In this document: positions 23,461 to 32,916 of the stretch, piece after piece
Layout: each line of letters begins with the position of its first letter
Numbering within the stretch: position 1 is the stretch's first letter
Assembly: GCA_023213395.1 (NCBI GenBank)
Contig: CM041465.1
Span: 149,675,741-149,739,740, forward strand
Length of the DNA stretch: 64,000 nucleotides
Direction of reading: 5' to 3'
Source: Cycas panzhihuaensis
Lineage: Eukaryota > Cycadophyta
Program-made: the position numbers and the translations under genes
The notes under the pieces: generated by a model
Told to the model about the DNA's origin: nothing
The model's database searches: none
The model's input: only the letters and a program-made list of their open reading frames with translations

Positions 23461-24074
23461 TCCCTTCGCCCCTCTTCGAAATGAGCCTAAACTACCATCT
23501 TAAGTTATTTCCCATTTCTCCCAGCCATGGGTAGAATGGCAACTTAGGATGGCCTCCTCTTTCTTCTTTCTAGTTTCTCCCATGTTCCCATATCTTTTTG
23601 GGACTTTTATCTTCCTATTTAGGCATCCCCCAGTTAGGACAACGCTCTGGAGTATCGTTACTCCCCCTCTCTCGTCTGGTGTTTCCTTCGCATACCCTGC
23701 TATGCTCCTCCATGGATGTGCATGTCGCTCTATCTCTAACCCCACACGTGCCTATCACCTCTACTCATAGTGGACGTGTATGCTCCTGTTAGATATATAG
23801 CCATGCATGGAAGGAAATACGTGTATTATATAACAAAGCATCTATAACATACATAACAAAACATACATGTCATCTGTCACACATGATATACACATCATCA
23901 CATATCAAAATGGGGTACCAATTACTCCGTATATATATATATCAAAATCATATGTCACATCGTACATATAGGAAGCCGGTGTCCTTGTAGGGGGGGTACA
24001 ATCATATGACTCTATATATAAGCCCTTGGAGGCCCGTGCTTTCCCCTGCCAAAATCAAATACATATGTCTTACT
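23461..24074 (+). other. Spacer between integrase and the antisense gene
   Basis: After the end of pol there is an AT-rich stretch (23780-24060) with a (TA)n run near 23931-23942 and many CATA phrases. Frames at 23500-23792 show no family resemblance. It may hold the 3' end or poly(A) region of the antisense transcript. Confidence 0.4.
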
Positions 24075-24700
24075 CTACTGCTGCCCCACTCCTAGGGTAC
24101 CATCTCCTGGTCTGTGTGATCCCTCTCCTAGGGACCACATCCCTCCGAGGCTCCTCTTAGGCCTTCGCGAGCTCCATGCCTTGCTCCCCTCATCAGGTGG
24201 CCATCTCGGGGTCGTCACTGCCATGTGGTTATATGTCCTACTCCTACTCGATCTCGATGCCACTTGGTCTACTAGCTGATCGTATCGAGCCTGGATACGA
24301 TCCCTCTCTCCCTCTACTCCCCAGAGTCTCTCCTCCATGCTCCAAAACCTCTCCTCTGTCCCTCAGAGATGCTCCTCTAGGACCGCTAGTCAGACAATAC
24401 TCCATGTGTCTCTACCTACTCCTCCCTGAGTCTCTAGAGCCTGTACGTGACTCTGCAGCATGTCTCACTCGCCCCTGGCCTCATCTAGCTCCTACTGCAT
24501 CCGTCCCCTGAACGCTATATGCTCCTGAGTCTCCGCAGCCTAGATATCTCTCACCCTCGCCAATGGGACGAATGCTTCCATATAGGCACCCGCCGATCTA
24601 GGTGTGTCTTCGATCTGGATGGGCGGTTGCCCCTTCGCGTATACTTGAGGGAACATCTCCCTCACCATAGTCTCTACCAACTGCCTGATCTCTGCGGTAC
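24075..24700 (-). pseudogene. Antisense gene, exon 4 (coiled-coil C-terminus)
   Basis: Begins after acceptor TTTGTAG, completing the split codon from exon 3, and reads TAEIRQLVETMVREMFPQVY. A long charged helical segment follows (RMQ, stop, ELDEARGE, later EERLWGVEGERDRIQARYD) and then a basic tail ending GVGQQ and a stop at 24075. Five in-frame stops interrupt it. Heptad-like spacing suggests a coiled coil for self-association. The frame matches exon 3 exactly across the 110-base intron 24701-24810. Confidence 0.6.
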
Positions 24701-24810
24701 CTACAAATCCAACATACCATATGTTAGTTTATATCCAACTACATACCAAAATAAAACCAAATCAAACTATCTGTCTAGCTATCAAACAATAGGAAATGGT
24801 TAGGCCTCAC

Positions 24811-25571
24811 CTGCTGTGGCTGTTGGCTCCTCTGCCTGTGTGATAACCTCTCCTCTTGGCTCCCCACCAGCTGCTGGTACCTCCTCCTTAGGTCCCACCT
24901 CTGCCTGGGCCTCTCTCCTCACTAGGACTAGCTTAGCTGTCACCTCTCCAAATCTCCTCATGATCTCAGAGCCTCAGTGCCCCTCACCGGGCCCCCTACT
25001 CTCCTCTACAGCCCCTGATGGGCCTACCTCTCCTCTGGCAATCCTGGATGGCCCCGCTGCTCCTCCTGCTATCCCTGATGGACCTGCCTCTCCTGCAGGT
25101 CGTAATGGGTTGGCCCCATCTCCTCCATCTCTGTTGCCATCATCATCATCACCTGGGAGTGCCCCTGCTCTGCCTGCCTCATCATCACTATCCCACCTCA
25201 CTGCCCTATACGGATTTGCTACATAATCCGTTATAGTGAGGAGGTCCAGTGATGTAGCCTCCACTGAGCGCTAGACATGGGCCTAATCCTTTATCCCTCT
25301 CAACCTAGTCTACCATCTGTGGACCATCGGGGCCCACTCTACAATGGGGTGTGCCCCCCCCCCCCGCTAGTGCCACTACTTCGAAATGATAAAAAAAATA
25401 GCACTGCAGCAATGTGCTATAGGATAATCCTCCTCTGCCTGTCGTCCTAATAGCGTCAAGCTACGTGACGAGGTTCACCGCTATTAGGGTGGCCCAATCC
25501 ATCCTCTCACTAGCCTCATAGTGGCACACTGCATCCATCCATCTCCTAGGGATGTCCATATAGTTCTGTTT
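24811..25571 (-). pseudogene. Antisense gene, exon 3 (rest of PMD region plus acidic tail)
   Basis: Starts after acceptor TTTCCTAG with KQNYMDIPRRWMDAV. It then reads LSYSTLLQCYFFYHFEVVALAG, a run of 12 G (plus 25354-25365) where the frame shifts by one, and VEWAPMVHRW. From 25264 it has an open stretch VANPYRAVRW followed by an Asp-rich cluster and repeats of GPSG and AGPS. One TGA lies near 24974. It ends in phase 1 at donor GTGAGG (24810). The short intron before it (25572-25616) is only 45 bases, unusually small for a plant. Confidence 0.6.
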
Positions 25572-25616
25572 CTAGGAAACAAAGAACAAAATGCACAACG
25601 TAATGAGCTTCCTCAC

Positions 25617-26021
25617 CTGAGGAATCCTGGATATAACCATAGTTTAAAGAGGGATTCCTCTCCTCTCCCATCTGTCTGTCCCTGTAAAGAATACTGCTGC
25701 CTCTCTATGTGTTGCCTCATTGCTAGGCAGCACTCCCAGTGTTACTGGCCTCCTAGTCACCAGTACTCCCAATATCCGTCGGATATCCCTTAGCGTCACT
25801 GTCATATCTCCCACCTGGGGTAGGTGGAAAACATGCCTCCTCCTGTCTGAGTGGGATACAATATCAACTAACAAACTTTGGTCTGATGTAAACTTAGGTG
25901 TTTTCAAGGCCTTGAATAGGCCACATCTCCGCAGAACCCCCTTGTCCTCTCTGGACATCATCTCTATGTAACTGAGCATCGCCATCCCTATGTTCTCGCA
26001 GTTATCCACTGTGATAACATC
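25617..26021 (-). pseudogene. Antisense gene, PMD core exon
   Basis: Exactly 135 codons between acceptor TTGACAG and donor CAG/GTGAGG, with one stop (TAA) near the end. It encodes LLVDIVSHSDRRRHVFHLP, then GDMTVTLRDIRRILGVLV. The F-H-L-P, G-(D/E)-M-T-(V/I)-T-L-x-D-(I/V) and L-G pattern is the hallmark of the plant mobile domain (aminotransferase-like, PF10536). The 121-codon open stretch at 25644-26009 is the longest intact piece of the gene. Confidence 0.75.
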
Positions 26022-26154
26022 CTGTCAACATCACAAAATAGTCAAAGTCAAGTTTATGTGAATCCTCTATCCTCTTGGCTATTTACTAACCCTATTTGAT
26101 TGAGATTCAGGGCCTAAGGGCCCCTCATCTTCTTTTTTTCTATAGATCTGCCTT

Positions 26155-26258
26155 CATACCATGCTAAACTTCACAGTACTGCTAAGTTTAGCTTGGGTCC
26201 CACGGCGATCAGGGCCCTGCGGCAAAGATCACAACACTGTGATCTTTGCTGCGGTATG
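26155..26258. repeat. Double-hairpin inverted-repeat structure in intron 1 of the antisense gene
   Basis: An outer pair CATACC/GGTATG encloses two hairpins: GCTAAACTT/AAGTTTAGC (26163-26192) and a perfect 12 bp stem GCAAAGATCACA/TGTGATCTTTGC (26222-26249) with a 4-base loop. The first hairpin shares its AAACTT/AAGTTT arms and a CAGTACTG core with the LTR hairpin. Confidence 0.6.
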
Positions 26259-26497
26259 AATGGCACCCCCCCAAAAGGGGAAGGTTTCTGCCCCAGAAAT
26301 CAATCTTTTGGGTAGACCCCGTGGGGCCCACCGAGACCAGGGCTCCCTAATGCCCAGGTCCCTCCTCTTTCTAGGTCTAATTTAGACTCTGAGAGGCTAT
26401 CATTTGCCCATAAGGGGCACAAAAACTACATAAAAACCAATAAAAAACATTGAATTTCAAGCTGTGAAATAGGATGGGTTTCATGGGATCCACTCAC

Positions 26498-26665
26498 TAG
26501 ATCCAGTCTGGCTATCGTCATCTTGCTCTGATGATCCCGCTGGCTCTCCCCGTGCTCTGATCCAACAGTCTGACCTCCCTTTGCGTGCCTCTGAAGTCAG
26601 GTGGTGCTCCATTACGTAAGGAAATGGCTCTGGTTTTGCACGAGAGCTGGTGAAAATGAATCCAT
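26498..26665 (-). pseudogene. Antisense gene, tentative first exon
   Basis: An ATG at 26665 begins MDSFSPALVQNQ and runs 168 bases to a strong donor (GTGAGT at 26497-26492). It ends in phase 0, matching the next exon, with two stops on the way. A second ATG at 26612 stays open longer but arrives in phase 1. A TATA-like box only about 20 bases upstream of the first ATG favours the second start, so the start is unresolved. An additional exon inside the 476 bp first intron is also possible. Confidence 0.4.
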
Positions 26666-26682
26666 TTTCCGTTGAATTTCCT

Positions 26683-26690
26683 TATATAGG
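26683..26690 (-). promoter_or_regulatory. TATA-box-like element of the antisense gene
   Basis: On the minus strand the sequence is CCTATATAAG in an otherwise GC-rich stretch, a strong plant TATA consensus. It lies just upstream of the proposed first exon and points in the right direction. It suggests a dedicated antisense promoter inside the element. Confidence 0.5.
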
Positions 26691-27213
26691 CGGGGGCCCC
26701 GATGGGTACTACCTTCGTTTTTGCTCTCGTGATAGCCGTTGGGACCGTCCTATTTCCCCGATCACCTTTTTCTTTTGTTCCTACCTCCTGTTGCACTCTG
26801 TTGGTGCCCTTTTTGCTCTTTCTTGCAAGTGCATTTATGGCACCTCATCGTTGCACTTTTTCGTAGGGTCCTTTTGCCTCGTTTTGCATGCCACTCCCGT
26901 GCATGCCCGAGTTTATACTCGTTTGGCTCGTTTCATCATCCTGGACTTGTTTCCATAGTTCTTTTCTACTCCTGGGGTCTCTAGAGGGATTGTTTCCCCC
27001 GTCTGGGAGCATGTGTTGCTTCTCAAAGCAACCTTTGGTACCCCAGGGTGCCTTTTTCTGCCTGCTCTTAAGTAGTGGATGGACTGCTTGCTCTCATCCT
27101 TAGACAGCCTCATTGCGAGGTCCTCCTACCCTCTACCACCACTTATTACTCACCATTCGAGTCTCTCTCTCGCTCCACTATTATTTTTTATCACCAGGAT
27201 TTTGTGTTCACCC
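26691..27213. other. GC-rich spacer, no assigned gene
   Basis: Overlapping open frames on both strands (for example 26650-26958) lack family resemblance. By position this would be the upstream region of the antisense gene and the lead-in to the sense RNase H. Confidence 0.35.
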
Positions 27214-27620
27214 ATGTCCCTCTATATTTTTACTGACGATGGAAGCCGCAGTAACCCTGGACCTTCTGCTGCCGCTTGGATCCTTTGTAGCCCCTCTGGA
27301 CATGATTTCCTACACTCTGGGATCTTCCTCCCTATAATAACCAATAATGAAGTCAAGTACATGGCCGTTATTAAAGCTCTTACTGATGCCCTCCTTTTCC
27401 ATCACAGACCTATCATTTTGCTTTACGACTCTTAGGTTATTGTATCCCATCTCATCCAGGTTTACCAGGTGTGATGCCCTCACCTGAGAACCCTTGCTTC
27501 AGCTGCCAGATCTCTCTTGGCCCACTTCTTGTTTATTGACATTCGACACATCCCCTGGGACCTCAACACTAAGGCGGATGACCTCGTTTGCCTCATCCTT
27601 GAGCGTTGCCTCCCTCTTCT
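27214..27620 (+). pseudogene. Second RNase H domain (archaeal-type aRNH) of gypsy A
   Basis: Reads MSLYIFTDDGSRSNPGPSAAAW, the Asp-Gly-Ser-x-x-Asn-Pro-Gly entry of type I RNase H. The helix NNEVKYMAVIKAL follows, where the family has Asn-Asn-x-Ala-Glu-Tyr, so the catalytic Glu is Lys here. Then come LYDS, stop, VIVSHL (Asp kept) and RHIPWDLNTKADDL (last Asp kept). This is a separate domain from the RNase H beside RT. Tat-lineage elements are known to have acquired such an additional archaeal-like RNase H. It has two stops (27433 and 27472) and the lost Glu. Confidence 0.75.
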
Positions 27621-27985
27621 TAGCGATCACCTTTGAGAGACTCCTTTGGCCAGCCTATGCCCAAGTCTTTGGTAACCTTATTTCAATCTATTTATTTAGT
27701 CTATTGGGTGCCCTCATATCACTCGTTATACTTCGGCAATGGGGGCATCCCACTCATTCGCTTTCTTCATTTACAAGTTGACTTTTAGACGATGCATAGG
27801 CAATCCCTATGTTACCCTCGTCTTTGTCTCCCTTGTCCATGCATTCTGCCATGACACTCACCGACATCCTTGGTCCATATGCTGTTCATGATTTATTTAT
27901 ATATATATATATACATGTATTATTAATAATTTTTTATTGCTAGTATTCGCTATCACGCCATGCTTCTGAGCAGTGAGGCTCTACT
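27621..27985 (+). other. 3' untranslated part of gypsy A
   Basis: No assigned gene. It includes an (AT)n run near 27897-27914 and leads to the polypurine tract. Confidence 0.45.
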
Positions 27986-27998
27986 GCCAAGGGGGCAG
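27986..27998 (+). other. Gypsy A polypurine tract
   Basis: GCCAAGGGGGCAG directly precedes the TGTTTC start of the 3' LTR, the expected site for priming plus-strand DNA synthesis. Confidence 0.75.
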
Positions 27999-30632
27999 TG
28001 TTTCCTGGCTACTGGGAATGGACTCAGGACGCATCGACTTAGGTAAGTTCAGGTATATGTACTTGCTCCCATCCTCACTCTTATTTGATCGAGGTTGCTT
28101 AGCATGTTGCCTAATATATGTTTGCCTATCATTTGTATGACTCATTACTTTCTTGCTTGATCACACTGCTTGTGCTTGCCGCATGTCACTCAGCCTATGA
28201 CGACCCACTATGGGGGTATTCCTCAATGAGTCTTGCACCCCATATGGCACTCAGCCACCCACATCAACTCCATGACCCCTCGAGCACCTCAATTGGTCGC
28301 GTCTTGCCCATAATAGTATCCTACTTATACTTTGATTCATCTTCTGAGTATGATAGGATCCCTGGTTGAGACCTGTCCCTCTTTTCTAACCACCTGTCGG
28401 TCACTTGGGCACCAATCCCCAGCCTGCTCAGCCTTAACATACCTCCTATTTGGCTTCAGGCCCCATTTCTACCTTAATTTTAGCCTACAGGCTTGCACCG
28501 CTGTAAACTTAATGGTACCGTGATATTTGCTGCGGTACCATGAAGTTTACTGTGGTACGACTGTTTGAATTTATTTTTTAAAACAGACACGATAGTTCCT
28601 GCTCTTTTCACGGAACTACCATGTGACGTCTGCACGTTTTAACTTCCCCATAACTCTAAACGTTCACTTAGGGTTAGTGGAGCATAAAAACCAAAAAGTC
28701 AATCATTTTAGGTTCTTCTTCCTTCATTTTTTGATTGCACTCCTACAACTCTCCATCACCTACTGCAAAAGGACATACTCTTTGGCTGCTACTCCTCCTA
28801 CAGGGATTCTTGCTACATCTTAGGCCCAACACTAGCAGATCAGACCTCCTCTTGTAGGTTCACACGGTAGAGAAAAGGGCATTCATAGGAACTCTCCAAG
28901 GTAAAGCTCCAAGGTCTCAAAACCATAGTGGTGAAATCACGGTGGCCTCTCCTCCAAGCCAGTCTCCAAAGCCTATCAAACACATGCTCTTTCTCCTATT
29001 TTCTAGCAGGAATAAGCCTCTATTCTCTACTACAAGGTACTCCTCATTGTCTGCTTTAAGATTTATATTTTTTCCTTTGCTTTCTATGGATAGCTCTTAG
29101 TATATTTGTTGTTGTTGACTTTGTACCCATTTAGCACTAGCTCTTTGCACCTTGTTTTGTAGCGCTTCCTCTCATATTCCTACAAGTCCACTTTAAGGTG
29201 GCTGTGCTAGAGGGTGACACAACGAAAAGTGAAAGGAGACAGGCAGGATTAGTTCCCCTCGTTGACCTCCTCCCCAAGGGTCCAAGCCCTTCTTTTCCTT
29301 CCTCTTGCACCTACTGCCTCCCTTGAAGCTGGGCTAGGGACTTGGGAGCCTACCTCTAAATTTGAACCAGTGTTGACAGCCCCTTGCCCACTAGTTTTAG
29401 ACCCACATTTGCTAGTTTCAGGCACCACATAAGCCCCAAAACCATTCTCGGTTGGTTCATGACCTGTATCCCTTCCCAACTAGATAATTTGTTGTTTGTA
29501 GAACTTCGTCCCTTGGGTGTGCTTGTGCATTATTCCGCTAGTTTATCTTTTCTCTTGCTTGCTGTCCTGTACAATTAGCATAAGTTTACTTTTCTTTCTC
29601 GAGGCCACGTGGAGACTTCTGTGGGTGAGCTAGCCATTTTGAGGCTAACTCTTTTACTTTGGGTACCGATTGGTGTTGGTACTTACTGGTAGTCTTGTTT
29701 TGAGTTCTTGGAATAATATGCAATGTGTTTTTAATTTAATTTGATTTTAGCTCCTTTATATTTATATATACATATAGTAGATATATTTGGTACCCCCTCT
29801 TCCAGGAGGGAGAAACTTGCATATTGTGATTGACAGGTTTTGTGATAGCGGAGCTATACACGAGGCAAGTTTGTTAATAGGTTAGCCTCTCGTGAGTTGC
29901 ATTTTCCTTATTTCTTTTTCGTTGTCTTTGCCTTTGCCTTGCTTTGCTTCTTTTACATACTTGGGGGAGGTAAGATAGCCCCCTTCGACCGCTCATAGCA
30001 ACCATCGCCGGCTGGTCTCACCTACACGACAAGTTGGAGTCGGAAGGCATACAAACAAACAAAGATCGCAACACTCCGTTTGGACACCATGTCCAGGTAT
30101 TCTCCTTTTCCCTTTGTCTTTTCCTATAGCATTTTTCTTACATACATATGTTTGCATATTAAAACACGTAGGAAACGAAAAAGAGGAAAGGAATGCATCT
30201 TTGCATTCGTGTGTCTTTTATTTGTAGTCACTTTTATTACATGTAGGTAGTTTTCCTTAAACGTGAGCTTCTCATCTCTCACCTCTTCGACTAGCTTACA
30301 CGTAGGATATTTTATTATGCACACTCACTTGCATGTTGCCTTCTCTCTTCCTTAAGAAGATGCAACCCTTTAGGTTCCCTCTTCCTCTTCCCAGCCATCC
30401 AAGGGGTAGGAGGCCCTCAGCTTTTGGGATGACCCAAGGCCTCGCCTTGCGTCCCTCTCCCAAGATCACCCTAAAGCAACTAGATGCCATTTGCAGGTCC
30501 CGAATCCACGCTCTGACACATGGACGCCCTGCGTGGTGTTTTTCTTACTAATTGATCTGACTCATAACCCAACTCAGTTTTACATAGTCATATCTTACTA
30601 AACGTAGGAGACCACCCCGTAAATGCATTTCA
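27999..30632 (+). repeat. Gypsy A 3' LTR
   Basis: Starts TGTTTCCTGG, ends GCATTTCA, and matches the 5' LTR end to end. Frames inside it mirror those of the 5' LTR (for example 30124-30324 against 17278-17478), showing they are repeat shadows. Confidence 0.9.
28503..28550 (+). other. LTR hairpin, 3' copy
   Basis: Arms GTAAACTT + TGGTACCG and CGGTACCA + AAGTTTAC pair perfectly around a two-base internal mismatch. Relative to the 5' LTR hairpin, three stem positions differ and each partner base has changed to match. Confidence 0.65.
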
Positions 30633-30637
30633 ATTCT
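30633..30637 (+). repeat. Gypsy A target-site duplication, right
   Basis: ATTCT, identical to 15153-15157. Confidence 0.9.
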
Positions 30638-30753
30638 CCATGAGGGTTTTTCCACAAAAGTGTCATTTAGAATTTCAATGTAATAATGAGTCTCAAATAA
30701 AAACTTCATAGAATAGATATTCTCAAAATGACCTTCCACCATTAAAGGGGGGA
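30638..30753 (+). other. Copia A 3' non-coding region, right half, with polypurine tract
   Basis: Starts CCATGAGGGTTTTTCCAC, a phrase typical of copia 3' regions and LTRs, and ends with the purine tract AAAGGGGGGATTA (30744-30756) at the edge of the 3' LTR. The minus-strand frame at 30548-30742 is not a gene. Confidence 0.5.
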
Positions 30754-31066
30754 TTAAAAAAGGTTAATTTATCAATGTCATTTGTGTAGATTAATTAAGT
30801 GACCTTAGGATATATTGTTAGCATTAGTCTCTTAGTGAAATGTGCTTTATGTGTATTTAGATATAATTTTGGGTTCATGTCATTAAGCGGGAAAATCTTA
30901 ACCCTAATGCTCACCCTCAATAATAAAAGGCGAAATCTCAAGGAGGGAGTTATTAGTCATTCACACCTTTAAGCTTTGCTCTCATATCTTGTTTCGTCTC
31001 TTTTTTATTCTCCATTATCATTGTGTGCATGTGAGTGATTTATTCCCTAGATCCATCCTTTGTTCA
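30754..31066 (+). repeat. Copia A 3' LTR
   Basis: Matches 7998-8311 along its length. It ends TTGTTCA. The first bases (TAAAAAAGG against TGTGAAAGAGG) have decayed. Confidence 0.65.
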
Positions 31067-32904
31067 ATTAGTTCATAGTAGTACTCATAGCATGTAACTC
31101 CATATTGAGTTCTCTTCTCCTTCTAGATCTACTCAACCATGCTTTAAATCAATTATAAAATCATCCACAACCTACCATATCCTATACATAATTAATAACA
31201 TTTGAATGGTAGTATTTTAATATCATGTATGATTTTTCTAATGTTATTTTCATATTTGGGGCTATGACATTATTCATGAGATAGGCTTGTTATTATAGTA
31301 GCTCAAATTGACTATAAAAGTAATTGAAATCACTTTAAAACTTACCAAATTATATCATCAAACAGTCCATATCCACTGTGTAGATTGAAAATTAATTTTA
31401 TTTTTTTTCTTAAAGTCTTAAATAAATAAAATTAATTTGGATAAATATTCTAGATCCACAAAGCCCCCTTAGAGTTTAACCTATGGTTGTATTAGTAAAA
31501 AACACATGACCAAGACCTAAAACAAAAAGATGTTAAATAATTAATCACCTCAAGTTAAATTTTTTACATGATATACTAATAAAGCTTTTGTTATAACTTT
31601 CACATATAGAGTCATATTTCATAACAATAAGTTGCATTAGAAAGTAGACTCAAATGACTTCAAAATGAGTGGTCACATTAACCCCTTTGACAAAAATTTT
31701 ATAATTATTTTAATTAATAAATTTTAGTGATAACATTTTTATAGCTCTTTTGTTTTTTAAATTTGAAGGCATAGTTTCACTTGATTTAATGATTTAAAGG
31801 TTCCTAAGTATATTTTAGTGAAAATTATTAAAAAATAAAGGAAATTTTTATTGGATCATTATCAAACTTTTTTAAGAAACTGAAAGAGAGAGGTATTGAC
31901 CATTTTCATACTAAAATATTTAATGATATCCCCTAAGAAGAAAAAACATTTGATGTAGTCTTTTGGCTAATATAAAGTCAAATAAAAGATAGTAAATTGA
32001 TAATTTAAACCATCTTATATGGCTAGAAGAAACCCTAGTAAACCAACTTTAACATGTTTTCTAGCTAAACCTTGATAAAGAAAAAGATGAAGAAGTTACC
32101 TACTTGGTATGAAACTAAATGAGAAAAAGGTCTCATATATAAAGATAAGTTATTGCCAATAATACTTTCCAATAAGTTATAAAACCTAAAAGATGGTTAG
32201 GGTTAAGCCATAAATCTTAAAGTTAATTAAAGATAAACCAAAACCTTGAGTTATGGCTTGATAGTTAATGATGTGATAATGATACGAGAGATTGGTTGCC
32301 AAGAAAGCTACAAGAAAGGATGGGTTGAGTGATTATCTCATTACCTTGAGAATGATTTCTCATGAAGTTAATAGTTTTATAGGATAATAACTAATCTTAA
32401 GATTATATAGGAATATCTCATAGGATAAGAGGCAAGACCAACTTTAAAGATACTTTTGTTGTAAAATATTTGTTTGACCAAGTAGTTTAACTTATTACTA
32501 AAGTATGTTATTAATTAATGAAGTTTATGAACCACATATACAAAACACTTCCTAATTAACCAATGATTATAAAGGCTAGTTACTCATACATTGTAGTATA
32601 TGGTTATGATTTTATGTAAATATTAGTGAATTTATATTTTGATCAATTGATAAGTTTGTTTGTGTAGATTACACGTGAAAAATATTAAGGTTAAGATTTC
32701 ATATATTATAATGAACTATTACTCATATTTGATGATTTATAGGTTATAAGACTTACTTATAAGAAGATAAGCAGTGAAGACAATAAATGATTAATTGATA
32801 TTTATAAGTGATTTAAGGATAAGAAGATGATAAAGAGATGAACAAGTGATCTAATGTGTTTTTTGAAGATGAAAAATGAAATTGTGATGGTTTATAAATT
32901 AAAC
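31067..32904 (+). other. Probable family F interior, right part, non-coding
   Basis: About 1.8 kb, very AT-rich, with no gag or pol resemblance in any frame. It ends in a stretch rich in GATGAA/AAGATG phrases, like the tail of element E before its polypurine tract. It would suit a non-autonomous (LARD-like) element. Confidence 0.35.
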
Positions 32905-32916
32905 ATTATGGGGAAA
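32905..32916 (+). other. Polypurine-tract-like sequence of family F
   Basis: ATTATGGGGAAA directly before the TGTTAGAG LTR start. Confidence 0.5.

Larger units (their letters stand above)
24075..26665 (-). pseudogene. Antisense multi-exon gene with plant mobile domain (PMD-like)
   Basis: Read on the minus strand, four blocks with GT-AG boundaries join in phase: about 26665-26498 (tentative), 26021-25617, 25571-24811 and 24700-24075, roughly 650 codons. Block 2 has the PMD signature. Block 3 runs into an acidic, Gly/Ala-rich segment; block 4 is a predicted coiled coil. PMD proteins (MAIN/MAIL type) act in transposon silencing and gene expression, and PMD genes are known to travel in transposons. 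The gene lies between integrase and the second RNase H, antisense to both. About eight in-frame stops and a length change in a 12-C run show decay. I infer an accessory or captured gene; its role is unknown. Confidence 0.7.
15158..30632 (+). mobile_element. Gypsy A: Tat/Ogre-type Ty3/gypsy element with antisense PMD gene
   Basis: A complete 15,475 bp element with LTRs of 2,629 and 2,634 bp, TG...CA ends and a 5 bp ATTCT target duplication. Order on the plus strand: 5' LTR, PBS, N-terminal extension plus gag, zinc finger, protease, RT, RNase H, integrase, then an antisense multi-exon gene, a second RNase H, a polypurine tract and the 3' LTR. Large LTRs, a Tat-style zinc finger, a PBS of the GACT/GGGGACT kind and an extra RNase H together point to the Tat lineage. 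It is far more GC-rich than its surroundings. Stops and one frameshift show it is inactive. Confidence 0.9.
7998..31066 (+). mobile_element. Copia A, Ty1/copia element split by gypsy A
   Basis: Matching LTRs of about 313 bp lie at 7998-8311 and 30754-31066. The first is followed by a PBS and the second preceded by a purine tract. Between them, on the same strand, are gag, protease, integrase, RT and RNase H remnants in copia order (10.5-14.8 kb). The 15.5 kb gypsy A element is inserted in the 3' non-coding part. Without it copia A is about 7.6 kb, with a leader of about 2.1 kb. I see no clean target duplication, so linking these LTRs to this gag-pol is probable rather than proven. Confidence 0.55.

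Noticed and set aside
24176-24511. 111-codon Pro/Ser/Leu-rich plus-strand frame
   Set aside because: It is the complement of the antisense gene's coiled-coil exon, whose splice phases and motifs fit better.
24816-25226. 136-codon Pro/Ser/Ala-rich plus-strand frame
   Set aside because: Complement of the Gly/Ala- and Asp-rich antisense exon 3; no sense-strand domain.
25354-25365. Possible programmed frameshift at the 12-base C/G run
   Set aside because: No slippery-site plus pseudoknot layout and the gene is decayed; a simple length mutation or sequencing error is more likely.
26650-27113. Overlapping 70-100 codon frames on both strands upstream of the second RNase H
   Set aside because: No family resemblance; typical of GC-rich spacer.
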